From Bacillota bacterium (lineage in GTDB: Bacteria; Bacillota; Clostridia; Lachnospirales; Lachnospiraceae), in the NCBI GenBank assembly GCA_023421075.1, contig JAEZUM010000055.1, positions 62,001 to 126,000 of the forward strand: a stretch of DNA of 64,000 nucleotides. Reading direction: 5' to 3'. Under the pieces are notes generated by a model. The model did not search any database, was not told where the DNA came from, and saw nothing but the letters and a program-made list of their open reading frames with translations. Positions 17,175-25,838 of the stretch are shown here, piece by piece; the first letter of the stretch is position 1, and the number at the start of each line of letters is the position of its first letter. A program made the translations under genes and the position numbers.

Positions 17175-17660
17175 TTAAGCCTCGCTTGGATAATTGAGAT
17201 TATCATCGGATGCCTGATAGAGTATTTCATCCAGGAAACACTTTGCATAATGCTTTGCCATATCCAGATTCATATCGGAATAATTACCACAGTTTTCCGG
17301 AGTTGCGCCGGGAATATCTCCGGTAAAGTCACGGATAAACTCATAGGTTTCAATAATCAAAGGAAGAATTTCTCTCGATTCATAATCTCCGCCTAGTAAC
17401 AAGTAAAAGCCGGTACGGCAACCCATAGGACCGAAGTAAATAATCTTTTCTGCATATATGGGATGATTACGCAGATAGGTAGCAGCCAGATGCTCGATGG
17501 TGTGCATCTCCCCGGTCATCATGACCGGATCAAAGTTCGGGCGAGTCATCCGGATATCAAAGGTGGTAATGGTTTCATTGCCGATTTTATCCTTGCGGGA
17601 GACATATAAGCCTCGTAGTAATTTCATATGATCAATAGTAAAACTTGCGATTTGTTTCAT
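17175..17660 (-). CDS. luxS: S-ribosylhomocysteine lyase
   Basis: It cleaves S-ribosylhomocysteine to homocysteine and DPD, the precursor of autoinducer-2, as part of the activated methyl cycle. The 161-residue protein has the metal site H53-x-x-E56-H57 with C124 as third ligand, and the catalytic cysteine C81 in GPMGCRTGFY. The start at 17660 (MKQIASFTIDH) is preferred because the GAGAGG ribosome site abuts an upstream in-frame ATG three codons earlier and leaves nine bases to this one. A promoter is visible at 17802-17829. No methionine-cycle partner lies beside it. The call is secure. Confidence 0.95.
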   Translation of the reverse strand: MKQIASFTIDHMKLLRGLYVSRKDKIGNETITTFDIRMTRPNFDPVMMTGEMHTIEHLAATYLRNHPIYAEKIIYFGPMGCRTGFYLLLGGDYESREILPLIIETYEFIRDFTGDIPGATPENCGNYSDMNLDMAKHYAKCFLDEILYQASDDNLNYPSEA

Positions 17661-17801
17661 TGATTTCATCCTCTCTTGTTTCCTATTTATTATTGAGCGC
17701 CAATCTCAATCCTGAAGTTGACCATGAATGTAAGTGATTTTCATACACCATGCTTATTTTAATTCATGACAAGTGACCCGATGTTTCATTTCGTCCTATT
17801 T

Positions 17802-17829
17802 ATTATATCACAGGAATATTGCATTGTAA
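17802..17829 (-). promoter_or_regulatory. Promoter of luxS
   Basis: Read on the minus strand: TTACAA (17829-17824), a 16-base spacer and TATAAT (17807-17802). It lies about 140 bases upstream of luxS, leaving a leader in which I recognised no SAM riboswitch. Confidence 0.6.
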
Positions 17830-17931
17830 AAGTGAAAACCAAGCGGTATATAGCTTGACAATTTCGGTAGAATTAGGCATTATATAATAGTGTCGGAATT
17901 TTCGAAAATATGAATAATAAAGGAAAGATAT

Positions 17932-18570
17932 ATGATTGATAGCATAATTTTTGACCTGGACGGAACCCTCTGGGATTCGACCGCAGAAGTGGCAATAGCC
18001 TTTAATAAAGTGTTACAGGAGAAGCATCCTGAGGTAAAGGAAGTGGTTACACCGGAGCGGTTGCAGTCGCTATTTGGTCTTCCTCTGGATGTTATCGCAG
18101 TACAGCTCTATGAGAGCGTACCGGAGGATGTGGCAATCCAAGTAATGAAGGAATGCTGTGATTATGAATGCGGATATCTGGCAGAACATGGCGCAACCTT
18201 ATATGATGGTCTGGAGCAGGCTCTCGAGGATTTATCGGGAGAGCACAGACTTTTTATCGTCAGCAACTGTCAGGAGGGGTATATCCAGTGCTTTTTTAAA
18301 GCCTACCCTAATCTTGAGAAGTATTTTACGGATTTTGAATACCCCGGCCGTTCCGGTAAGCTAAAGGCCGATAATATCTCATTGGTGATGGAACGGAATG
18401 GATTAAAGAATCCGATCTATGTCGGAGACACTCAGGGTGATGCCAACGCTGCAAAGGTAGCCGGTGTTCCCTTTATCTTTGCAAGATATGGTTTTGGAGA
18501 TGTGAAGGAGTATGACGGGGTAGTGGATTCCCTTGGTGAGCTTACCAAATTAGTTGGCGCTAAGCATTGA
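17932..18570 (+). CDS. HAD family hydrolase, phosphoglycolate-phosphatase-like
   Basis: This 212-residue haloacid-dehalogenase-type phosphatase has the nucleophile D8 and D10 in FDLDGTLWDS, motif II serine in LFIVSNCQ (about residue 107), and motif IV VGDTQGDANAAKVAG with D166 and D170. An alpha-helical cap (about 16-85) marks it as subclass IA, as in Gph and beta-phosphoglucomutase. Its small-molecule phosphate substrate cannot be predicted. The ATG at 17932 has AAAGGAAAG ahead. Upstream, TTGACA (17855) and TATAAT (17883) are both perfect but 22 bases apart, so that promoter is doubtful. trpS follows 105 bases downstream. Confidence 0.85.
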   Translation: MIDSIIFDLDGTLWDSTAEVAIAFNKVLQEKHPEVKEVVTPERLQSLFGLPLDVIAVQLYESVPEDVAIQVMKECCDYECGYLAEHGATLYDGLEQALEDLSGEHRLFIVSNCQEGYIQCFFKAYPNLEKYFTDFEYPGRSGKLKADNISLVMERNGLKNPIYVGDTQGDANAAKVAGVPFIFARYGFGDVKEYDGVVDSLGELTKLVGAKH

Positions 18571-18675
18571 CATTTCGCTACATTCTTTATATATTGGAAG
18601 ATATAGATTTGACTGAACCTTGCAGGGCTCTGAAATAAAACACAGAGACTTGACTAATGAATAGGAAGTGATTGT

Positions 18676-19680
18676 ATGCTGGATGGGAAAAAATCATTAT
18701 TTAGCGGAATGCAGGCAACCGGTACACTTACCTTAGGTAATTATCTGGGAGCTTTAAAGAATTGGGTGGATTTTGAAGATGAATATGAGACCTTTTACTG
18801 TGTCGTGGATATGCATTCCATAACGGTACGCCAGGATCCGTCGGAGCTTCGCAAGAGAGCAAGAGCTCTGTTAACACTGTACATTGCAGCCGGTTTAAAT
18901 CCGGAGAAGAATTGCATCTACTATCAATCTCATGTATCGGCTCATGCGGAATTAAGCTGGATTCTGAATTGCTTTACTTATATGGGTGAGCTCAATCGTA
19001 TGACTCAGTTCAAGGATAAATCAGCGAAGCATGCGGATAATATAAATGCAGGCTTATATACGTATCCGGTATTGATGGCAGCGGATATTTTATTGTTCCA
19101 ATCCGATATTGTTCCGGTTGGGGTGGATCAGAAGCAGCATATCGAGATAACACGCGATATCGCAGAACGTTTTAATGGTATTTATGGGGATGTATTCACG
19201 ATTCCCGAGCCATACATCGGGAAGCAAGGCGCTAAGATTATGAGCCTTCAGGAGCCCGAGAAGAAGATGTCTAAGTCGGATGAGAATGCCAATGCCACCA
19301 TTTTCCTAATGGATGATCCGGATACCGTAATCCGTAAGTTTAAGAGAGCGGTTACTGACTCGGATACCAGCATACGATATAGTGATGAGAAGCCCGGTAT
19401 CAAAAATTTGATTGATATCTATAGCATTGCTACCGGTAAGAAAGTAGTTGAGATCGAGAACGAATTTGCATCCTCCGGTTACGGAGATTTCAAACTTGCA
19501 GTAGGAGAAGCGGTAGCTGGTATGCTTAAGCCCATTCAGGATGAATTCCATCGTCTTGAGAAGGATAAGGGCTACATCGACGGTATTATTAAAGCAAATG
19601 CGGAGAAAGCTAATTATTATGCGACCAAGACACTTCGAAAGGTGCAAAAGAAGGTAGGCTTCCCGGAGAGAATTCGATAA
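18676..19680 (+). CDS. trpS: Tryptophan--tRNA ligase
   Basis: It charges tRNA-Trp with tryptophan in the cytoplasm. The 334-residue protein is standard for bacterial class Ic TrpRS. It has the HIGH-type motif TLGNYLGA from residue 19, AGLNPEKN, DILLFQSDIVPVGVDQKQHIE, and the KMSKS loop at 197-201. The start at 18676 follows AGGAAGTGATT. The 105-base leader is too short for a T-box riboswitch and none was seen. A hairpin terminator follows at 19704. Confidence 0.95.
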   Translation: MLDGKKSLFSGMQATGTLTLGNYLGALKNWVDFEDEYETFYCVVDMHSITVRQDPSELRKRARALLTLYIAAGLNPEKNCIYYQSHVSAHAELSWILNCFTYMGELNRMTQFKDKSAKHADNINAGLYTYPVLMAADILLFQSDIVPVGVDQKQHIEITRDIAERFNGIYGDVFTIPEPYIGKQGAKIMSLQEPEKKMSKSDENANATIFLMDDPDTVIRKFKRAVTDSDTSIRYSDEKPGIKNLIDIYSIATGKKVVEIENEFASSGYGDFKLAVGEAVAGMLKPIQDEFHRLEKDKGYIDGIIKANAEKANYYATKTLRKVQKKVGFPERIR

Positions 19681-19703
19681 TGGAAAGAAATTAAGGATGA
19701 AAG

Positions 19704-19754
19704 AAATTGTTCGTTTCAAAGAGCACCTTGGGTGTCCAATGACTCGAACAATTT
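19704..19754 (+). terminator. Hairpin after trpS
   Basis: The perfect 10-bp stem AAATTGTTCG/CGAACAATTT contains a small inner stem CACC/GGTG. It ends in TTTTC, a moderate T-run. Confidence 0.6.
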
Positions 19755-19882
19755 TCACGTTATTATATTAGCTCCACACATCTGTAGTGACAAAGCGATG
19801 TCCACAGGTGGTGAACAAGTGATGTTCTCAGTATTATGTGGATTAAGTATAAGCATAAGGGTTAGGAAAGGAAGGTAATATT

Positions 19883-20842
19883 ATGAAAATTGTATTTCTC
19901 GAGACGGATACCTTAGGGGATGATGTGGATTTAAGTATGTTTGACAAGCTGGGAGAGGTGATAAAATATCCCTGCTCCGTACCGAATGAAAATGCAAAGC
20001 GTTGTGAGGATGCTGACATCATAATCGTTAATAAGGTACCGATGAACAAGGATACCTTACAGCTGGCTATGAATTTAAAGCTAATCTGTGTCACAGGGAC
20101 AGGGACTAATATTGTGGACTTTCCATATACCAACGGACGGGGTATTACGGTTGCTAATGTTAAGGGTTACTCCACGCAGTCCGTTGTACAGCATACCTTC
20201 GCGTTATTTTTCTATCTATATGAGAAGCTTAGTTACTATGACAGGTTTGTAAAAAGCGGTGAGTATATCCGATCCGATGTATTCAGCCACTTTGTAATGA
20301 AATTCCATGAGCTCGCAGGAAAGACCTGGGGAATTATCGGACTCGGTGAGATCGGCAGAGGAGTTGCTGAGGTGGCAAAGCTCTTCGGCTGTAAGGTAAT
20401 ATACTATTCAACCTCGGGTAAGAATGATAACCCGGCGTATGAGCAGGTGGATCTTGACACCCTGCTACGCCATTCGGATGTTGTATCAATTCATGCACCT
20501 TTGAACGATAATACCAATAATCTGATCGATGAGGAGGAGTTAAGGAAGATGAAGAAGACCGCCTTCCTGCTTAATCTGGGTCGTGGACCCATCGTAAATG
20601 AGAATGCCTTGGCAAAAGCCTTGAAGGAGGATCTCATTGGCGGAGCAGGACTTGATGTCCTTACGGTTGAACCGATGTCAGCAAGCAATCCACTCATTGA
20701 GGTGCAGGATAGTACCAAGCTGATCATTACACCTCATATTGCCTGGGCAACTGTAGAAGCAAGACAGAGAGTGACGGAAGAGGTTTATAAGAATATCGTC
20801 GCTTTTGGTAATCAGGAAGAAAGAAATGTAGTAAGACAGTAA
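19883..20842 (+). CDS. D-2-hydroxyacid dehydrogenase (hydroxypyruvate reductase-like)
   Basis: This 319-residue NAD(P)-dependent oxidoreductase belongs to the D-isomer-specific 2-hydroxyacid dehydrogenase family. The Rossmann motif GLGEIG is at 153-158. The catalytic triad is R234 in LGRGPIVNE, E263 in TVEPMSA, and H285 in TPHIAWA. Its N-terminal substrate domain (VNKVPMNKDTL; TGTGTNIVDF) resembles glycerate dehydrogenase/hydroxypyruvate reductase rather than D-lactate dehydrogenase, so glycerate/hydroxypyruvate is the best guess. The start at 19883 has GGAAGG ahead. It has no obvious functional partner, and a strong terminator closes the unit at 20897. Confidence 0.85.
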   Translation: MKIVFLETDTLGDDVDLSMFDKLGEVIKYPCSVPNENAKRCEDADIIIVNKVPMNKDTLQLAMNLKLICVTGTGTNIVDFPYTNGRGITVANVKGYSTQSVVQHTFALFFYLYEKLSYYDRFVKSGEYIRSDVFSHFVMKFHELAGKTWGIIGLGEIGRGVAEVAKLFGCKVIYYSTSGKNDNPAYEQVDLDTLLRHSDVVSIHAPLNDNTNNLIDEEELRKMKKTAFLLNLGRGPIVNENALAKALKEDLIGGAGLDVLTVEPMSASNPLIEVQDSTKLIITPHIAWATVEARQRVTEEVYKNIVAFGNQEERNVVRQ

Positions 20843-20896
20843 CAGAAGAAAGCATATATATGTCCGAAGTATCGAATAAACTTTTGTATTATCACA

Positions 20897-20924
20897 GAAA
20901 GCCCGCTGGTCACAGCGGGCTTTC
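20897..20924 (+). terminator. Rho-independent terminator after the hydroxyacid dehydrogenase
   Basis: The 12-bp perfect stem GAAAGCCCGCTG/CAGCGGGCTTTC has a four-base loop. It is GC-rich and lies 54 bases after the stop. Confidence 0.8.
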
Positions 20925-20925
20925 T

Positions 20926-21007
20926 ATACATGATTCATAAAATATTTGAGATGCTGACATTTTTGAATACATGATTCATAAAATATCTGCGAAGCTGATA
21001 TTTTTGG
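20926..21007. repeat. Tandem duplication, 2 x 41 bp
   Basis: Two adjacent 41-base units (20926-20966 and 20967-21007) match at about 36 of 41 positions and both begin ATACATGATTCATAAAATAT. The second unit contains AAAATATC/GATATTTT, a stem with a T-run that could terminate potD (minus strand) or the upstream plus-strand gene. It looks like a duplicated terminator between convergent genes. Confidence 0.75.
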
Positions 21008-21021
21008 ACATATCGTAAGGA

Positions 21022-22071
21022 CTAGTTTGACTTAACTTCATTCCATTTATCGATATATAAGGCTTCCATCTCTTCACCGAGATAACGGTAGGTGCGGCAG
21101 CGGTCCAGTACAGACTGCTCAGGGAAAGCAACCTTGCTGTTCTTGATATCTTCATCGGTTATTAAAGCTCTGGCTGCAGTATTCGGTGTAGAGTAGGTAA
21201 TATATTCAAAGTTCTTCAGAGCGATTTCAGCGGAGCACATGTAATTAATAAAAGCCTCTGCATTCTCTTTGTCTCTGCAATTCTTCGGAATGACCCAACC
21301 GTCAATCCATACATTGGAGCCTTCATTTGGAACTACATATTCCAGATCCGGATTCTCTCTCTGAGTGAAGATTGCTTCGCCGGAATAGATGACACCGAGA
21401 GCTGCTTCGCCACCAATCATCTTATCACGAACCTGATCAACGACATAAGCCTGTACCAGAGGGTACTGCTGACTCAGCAGCTGTTTGGCCTCCTCCAGCT
21501 GATTAACCTCAGTACTGTTCAGATCATAGCCTAAATAGGAGAGGGCAATGCCAAAAGCGTCACGAACACTATCAATCATCAGAATATTACCGGAATATTT
21601 CTCATCGAAAATAGCACTCCAGCTGTCAATGGGTCCATCCACCATAGTCTTATTATATAAGATACCCAGAGTTCCCCAGCAATAAGGAACGCTGTATTTA
21701 TTCTCCGGATCAAAATTCTTGGCACTTTCCAGGTACGCAGGATCAATGTTCTTGATATTGGGTACATTATCAAAATTAATCTCTGCCAGAAGATCCTCTT
21801 CAATCATCTTTTGGATCATGTAATCGGAAGGACAAACAACGTCATACTGAACTGCTCCGGCCTTGATCTTAGGATACATCTCTTCGTTCTGCTCGAACTC
21901 ATCATAGACGACCTTAATTCCGGTCTCTTCTTCAAACATATCGATGGTTTCCTGATCAATGTACTCACCCCAGTTATATACATAGACCTTCTCACCCACA
22001 TTCTTGCTGCAGCCGGTCATGAGTGCTCCTGCAATCACTAGCATCGCTGCACAAAATAAAATTTTCTTCAT
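21022..22071 (-). CDS. potD: Spermidine/putrescine ABC transporter substrate-binding lipoprotein
   Basis: This 349-residue polyamine-binding protein is lipid-anchored (lipobox LMTGC, C21). The mature sequence opens with KVYVYNWGEYIDQETIDMFEEETGIKVVYDEF, the hallmark start of PotD/PotF proteins. It also has YDVVCPSDYMIQKM and VWIDGWVIPKNCRDKENAEAFINYM. The ATG at 22071 is preferred, eight bases after AAGGAG; a GTG one codon earlier is possible. It is the last gene of an A-B-C-D operon on the minus strand. Whether putrescine or spermidine is preferred cannot be read here. Confidence 0.93.
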   Translation of the reverse strand: MKKILFCAAMLVIAGALMTGCSKNVGEKVYVYNWGEYIDQETIDMFEEETGIKVVYDEFEQNEEMYPKIKAGAVQYDVVCPSDYMIQKMIEEDLLAEINFDNVPNIKNIDPAYLESAKNFDPENKYSVPYCWGTLGILYNKTMVDGPIDSWSAIFDEKYSGNILMIDSVRDAFGIALSYLGYDLNSTEVNQLEEAKQLLSQQYPLVQAYVVDQVRDKMIGGEAALGVIYSGEAIFTQRENPDLEYVVPNEGSNVWIDGWVIPKNCRDKENAEAFINYMCSAEIALKNFEYITYSTPNTAARALITDEDIKNSKVAFPEQSVLDRCRTYRYLGEEMEALYIDKWNEVKSN

Positions 22072-22115
22072 CACAATATCTCCTTACTTTTCATGGGTAT
22101 GAACCCCGGTGTATT

Positions 22116-22904
22116 TTAAAGCTTTCTCATCGGAGCGTTTTTCTCTGAGTTTCTCCGATTAATAAAGATTAACAGCAATAGAACCGTAACAAACATAATT
22201 GTGGATAATGCATACATCTCCGGTTTGATGCCCTTACGAACTTCTGTATAAATCTTGGTCGAAAGTGTATTGATCTCCGGACCTTTTGTAAAATGCGTGA
22301 TTACGAAATCATCCAATGACATCGTGAAAGCAAGAAAGAAACCGGATAATACTCCGGGAAAAATATCGGGAAGTATTACCTTAAAAAAAGCATATACCGG
22401 GGAAGCACCAAGATCCTGTGCAGCTTCGAAGGTATGGGGGTTCAATTGCTTCAGCTTTGGCATGACACTGAGAATGACATACGGGATGTTAAAGGTTATA
22501 TGGGCAAGCAGAACACTGGTGAAACCCAGAGTGAAGTTCAAGGCCACAAAGATTAACATCAGTGAGATACCGGTTACGATGTCGGCATTCAGCATCGGAA
22601 CATTCGTAATGGCCATCAGTATGGTTCTCGGCGTTTTCCTCATACTATTCATGGCGATGGCAGCAGCTGTACCTAGCAAGGTAGCGATGAGAGCAGAAGA
22701 AAGAGCAATAATTAATGTGGTAGACAATGCGGCCATAATATCTTCGTTCTGAAAAAGCTCTACGTACCATTTAAAGGTGAAACCACCCCATTTTGCTCTC
22801 GATTTTGAAGCATTAAAGGAGAGGACGATCAAAATAATAATCGGAGCGTATAAAAAGAGTAAAATGAGTCCTATATAAAAGCGGCTTAAGAATTTTTTTA
22901 CCAT
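22116..22904 (-). CDS. potC: Spermidine/putrescine ABC transporter permease PotC
   Basis: This 262-residue inner-membrane permease has six hydrophobic segments. Its EAA loop (about 165-185, TFEAAQDLGASPVYAFFKVILP) is typical of PotC, and SLDDFVITHFT is near residue 220. It pairs with PotB. The start at 22904 overlaps the end of potB by seven bases, indicating coupling. GGGAAG serves as ribosome site. The gene is followed after 44 bases by potD. Confidence 0.93.
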   Translation of the reverse strand: MVKKFLSRFYIGLILLFLYAPIIILIVLSFNASKSRAKWGGFTFKWYVELFQNEDIMAALSTTLIIALSSALIATLLGTAAAIAMNSMRKTPRTILMAITNVPMLNADIVTGISLMLIFVALNFTLGFTSVLLAHITFNIPYVILSVMPKLKQLNPHTFEAAQDLGASPVYAFFKVILPDIFPGVLSGFFLAFTMSLDDFVITHFTKGPEINTLSTKIYTEVRKGIKPEMYALSTIMFVTVLLLLIFINRRNSEKNAPMRKL

Positions 22905-23782
22905 ATATTGCTTCCCTCGCCTTCTTTATCATATTTTGAGATAATTGCCATACTGAACAGGATGAAGATCATCAATACCAGAGATAGTCCGGAACCGGTG
23001 TTCCAGTTGCCTAGACGGAACTGCTGTTCAATGACATTACCGATGAGAACGATCTTACTTCCACCAAGGATGGTAGAGATGACGAAGGTGGTAAGCGACG
23101 GTACGAAAACCATGGTAATACCACTGACTACACCCGGAAGACTTAGCGGGAGTATAATTTTGCGGAAGGTTTGTCTGCCATTCGCCCCAAGATCTCTTGC
23201 GGCGTTGATGACATCCTTATCAATCTTAATCAATACATTATAAATCGGTAGAACCATAAAGGGCAGGAAGTTGTAAACCATACCGAGAATGATGGCGGCA
23301 GGGGTATTAATTATATTCAAGGAAGGAAGGTGCAAAAATTCTAATATCGTATTCAGAACACCGGTCTTCTCCAGAATGTTCTGCCATGCAAGGGTACGCA
23401 GCAGAAAGTTCATCCACATAGGCAGAATGATAATTAATACGATGAAGCTGTTACTTTTTAATTTTGTATTATTTAAAATGATTGCCAAGGGATAGGCAAG
23501 TAGTAAGCATATCAGAGTACTGACAATCGAGAGCTCCAATGCGAGTAACAGGGCATCCCGGTTGATTGGATCTGCAATAAGAGAAATATTCTCAAGAGTT
23601 ATACTATGATCGGCATTGGTAAGTCCGTAATACACAATCATAATTAAAGGAATGAGAATAAAGCCTATCATCCATAAAAGGTAAGGAAAGGAGAGCCATT
23701 TTACCTTATTTACTCTGGAGAATTGTAACCCGTTCTCGGGTTTTCTCTCGGCAAGGAGTTTAAATTTATCTGTAACTGCCAT
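22898..23782 (-). CDS. potB: Spermidine/putrescine ABC transporter permease PotB
   Basis: This 294-residue permease has six hydrophobic segments (first at about 33-54). An EAA-type loop at roughly 195-215 reads INAARDLGANGRQTFRKIILP, followed by the family segment FVPSLTTFVISTILGG. It forms the polyamine channel with PotC, energised by PotA. It begins 22 bases after potA, with AGGAG about ten bases ahead of the ATG at 23782, and its end overlaps potC. Confidence 0.93.
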   Translation of the reverse strand: MAVTDKFKLLAERKPENGLQFSRVNKVKWLSFPYLLWMIGFILIPLIMIVYYGLTNADHSITLENISLIADPINRDALLLALELSIVSTLICLLLAYPLAIILNNTKLKSNSFIVLIIILPMWMNFLLRTLAWQNILEKTGVLNTILEFLHLPSLNIINTPAAIILGMVYNFLPFMVLPIYNVLIKIDKDVINAARDLGANGRQTFRKIILPLSLPGVVSGITMVFVPSLTTFVISTILGGSKIVLIGNVIEQQFRLGNWNTGSGLSLVLMIFILFSMAIISKYDKEGEGSNIW

Positions 23783-23804
23783 AGGATATCATCTCCTGAT
23801 CATA

Positions 23805-24881
23805 CTATTCTTCGATTATTACAGCCTCTTCATCTTCCGATTCCGGCTTATTCATGATTTGAATATCATAAGGATCCACCTGAATTCCGACCTCACTGCC
23901 CACCGGGAATAGGTCGGTAGAATGAACAAGCCATTCACGTCCGTTTGCGGTAACCTCCATCTCATAATGAACACCCTTGAAGAGAAGTGAAGTTACTCTG
24001 CCGGTAATAATACCTTTTTCAGGCAGAACAAGATCAATATCCTCCGGACGAATTACAACATCGACCGGTTTGTTTCTGCCAAAGCCGGTATCTACACAGG
24101 GGAAATTTGCTCCCAGGATATTTACCAGTCTATCCTCGACCATAACAGAGGGAATGATGTTGCTGTCACCAATGAAATCCGCAACGAAAGCATTTTTAGG
24201 CTCATTGTAGATATCCTCCGGAGTCCCCACCTGTTGTATGTAACCTTGGTTCATAACCACGATGGTATCCGACATCGTTAAGGCTTCCTCTTGATCATGT
24301 GTTACATAGACGAAGGTTATGCCCAGCTCATTCTTTAACCGAATTAATTCATACTGCATGTCCTGACGGAGTTTTAAATCAAGAGCTCCTAGCGGCTCAT
24401 CGAGTAGCAGCACCTTCGGTTCATTTACAATGGCTCTCGCTATTGCGATACGCTGCTGTTGACCGCCGCTTAAGGAATCCGGCATACGATTCTCATAGCC
24501 TTCGAGATTAACCAGTTTTAAGGCATATTTGATCTTATCCTGGATATAGATCTTACTCTTTCTCTTAATCTTAAGTCCAAAGGCAATATTCTCGGAGATC
24601 GTCATATGGTTAAACAAAGCGTATTTCTGAAATACGGTGTTCAATTGTCGTTCATTGGGCGGAAGCTTGGTGATGTCCTTACCCTCGAAGATGACCTTAC
24701 CCTGATTCGGCGTCTCAAAACCGCCGATAATTCGCAGAGTGGTAGTCTTGCCACAGCCGGAAGGGCCAAGTAGGGTAAGAAATTCATTTTCACGGATATA
24801 AAGATTTAAATCATCGAGTACGACGGTTTCGCCGTATGCTTTGGTTATATTCATAAGATTAATTAATTTATTATCGGTCAT
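23805..24881 (-). CDS. potA: Spermidine/putrescine ABC transporter ATP-binding protein
   Basis: This 358-residue ABC ATPase has Walker A GPSGCGKT (39-46), signature LSGGQQQR (137-144), Walker B LLLDEP with D161-E162, and an H-loop in VTHDQEE. A C-terminal TOBE domain (about 275-350) is usual for PotA and related importers. It drives uptake through PotB and PotC. It follows the XRE-cupin regulator by 19 bases in one operon. This is the only importer ATPase in the window. The family is distinct enough from MsmX/UgpC that I would not assume it also serves the sugar permeases here. Confidence 0.94.
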   Translation of the reverse strand: MTDNKLINLMNITKAYGETVVLDDLNLYIRENEFLTLLGPSGCGKTTTLRIIGGFETPNQGKVIFEGKDITKLPPNERQLNTVFQKYALFNHMTISENIAFGLKIKRKSKIYIQDKIKYALKLVNLEGYENRMPDSLSGGQQQRIAIARAIVNEPKVLLLDEPLGALDLKLRQDMQYELIRLKNELGITFVYVTHDQEEALTMSDTIVVMNQGYIQQVGTPEDIYNEPKNAFVADFIGDSNIIPSVMVEDRLVNILGANFPCVDTGFGRNKPVDVVIRPEDIDLVLPEKGIITGRVTSLLFKGVHYEMEVTANGREWLVHSTDLFPVGSEVGIQVDPYDIQIMNKPESEDEEAVIIEE

Positions 24882-24900
24882 CTGGTGTTCCCCCTATCAG

Positions 24901-25440
24901 TTAAAAGCTTGGCGGAGTCGATACCCATAAAAGGGTAGCGCCTGTTTTCTCGGAAGCTGAAATATAATGTTGTTTGTTAGCGGTAAAATAGAAGGATTCA
25001 CCCTTCTTTACCTTGAAATTACGGTTTCCGATGTGTAAGGTAATGCTTCCGTTTAAAATATAGCCAAATTCTTCTCCCTCGTGAGGGTTGTCGGGATAGG
25101 TTGAACCGCCGATATCCAAAGTCAGCAGGATGGGTTCCATTATATTCTTTTGTGCATTCGGAATAATCCACTTTACCTCATTTTTTAATTCGGTATCATA
25201 TTTCTCAAAGTAGTCGGATTTCTTGAACACGACCTGCTCTGCAGTGGTGCCGCTGAAAAATTCTTCAAGATTTGTACCCAGGCACTGTAAGATATCCACT
25301 AAAGTTGCAATGGAGGGGGAGGTCAGATCTCGTTCCAGCTGGGATATAAACCCCTTGGATAACTCCGCTCTGTCCGCCAGCTCTTCTTGTGTCAGGCTTT
25401 TTTGAATTCGTAATTCTTTGATTTTTGATCCGATATTCAT
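24901..25440 (-). CDS. XRE family regulator with C-terminal cupin, polyamine operon control
   Basis: This 179-residue protein combines an HTH_3/XRE DNA-binding domain (about 6-60, IKELRIQKSLTQEELADRAELSKGFISQLERD) with a cupin sensor domain (about 105-175, HEGEEFGYILNGSITLHIGNRNFKVKKGESFYF). This is the PuuR-like architecture common ahead of potABCD in Firmicutes. It is the first gene of the pot operon. Two nested inverted repeats lie between its promoter and its start, so autorepression relieved or strengthened by polyamines is inferred. The start at 25440 has AAGGAAG eight bases ahead. Confidence 0.88.
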   Translation of the reverse strand: MNIGSKIKELRIQKSLTQEELADRAELSKGFISQLERDLTSPSIATLVDILQCLGTNLEEFFSGTTAEQVVFKKSDYFEKYDTELKNEVKWIIPNAQKNIMEPILLTLDIGGSTYPDNPHEGEEFGYILNGSITLHIGNRNFKVKKGESFYFTANKQHYISASEKTGATLLWVSTPPSF

Positions 25441-25471
25441 GAGGTGCTTCCTTTCACATTCTTACTGAGAA

Positions 25472-25539
25472 TAAACTAAAAGTTTAGTTACGCTAAACAG
25501 CGACAATATAAATTATACTAGTAATATTTGTCTTGTCAA
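25472..25539 (-). promoter_or_regulatory. Promoter and nested operators of the regulator-potABCD operon
   Basis: On the minus strand, TTGACA (25539-25534), a 16-base spacer and TATAAT (25517-25512) form a near-consensus promoter. Downstream lie two overlapping perfect inverted repeats: GTTTAG-5-CTAAAC (25482-25498) and TAAACT-AAA-AGTTTA (25472-25486). They share a half-site. The layout suits autorepression by the XRE protein. The remaining gap to 25795 shows no ORF or other recognisable element. Confidence 0.7.
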
Positions 25540-25795
25540 TAAGTTTTCATAAAATTTCCCAGTATAATTATTACTGAAGAATTTTTGAGGTATTAATTAA
25601 TAAAGTATGGATTTTAAAAGAGACTGGAAGAAATCGAGGGAATCTGTAATTCAGGGGGGATTGTATAAAAATACGAGTAGTCAGTCGCAGACCCAGTAGT
25701 GGAATAGCTATTCTACTGATGTGTAGTGCACATATATGATATTGTGTTATGCAAAAGTTTGAAATTTAATGAAGGGAACATCAAACATCGAAAAA

Positions 25796-25832
25796 AGGCA
25801 TGGAACAGAGGGGGATTCCTTGTCCCATGCCT
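25796..25832 (-). terminator. Terminator of aroC
   Basis: Read on the minus strand, AGGCATGGGACA pairs with TGTTCCATGCCT (one G-U pair), followed by TTTTTCG. It lies immediately after the aroC stop. Confidence 0.8.
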
Positions 25833-25838
25833 ATGTGG

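Noticed and set aside
17855..17888. TTGACA and TATAAT ahead of the HAD phosphatase gene as a promoter
   Set aside because: Each box is perfect but they are separated by 22 bases, too far for sigma-A; mentioned only in the gene entry.
18571..18675. T-box riboswitch before trpS
   Set aside because: The gap is only 105 bases and shows no T-box sequence, specifier loop or terminator/antiterminator.
23805..24881. PotA as the missing ATPase of the sugar importers
   Set aside because: It sits in a complete polyamine operon under its own regulator; sugar permeases normally use MsmX/UgpC-type ATPases.
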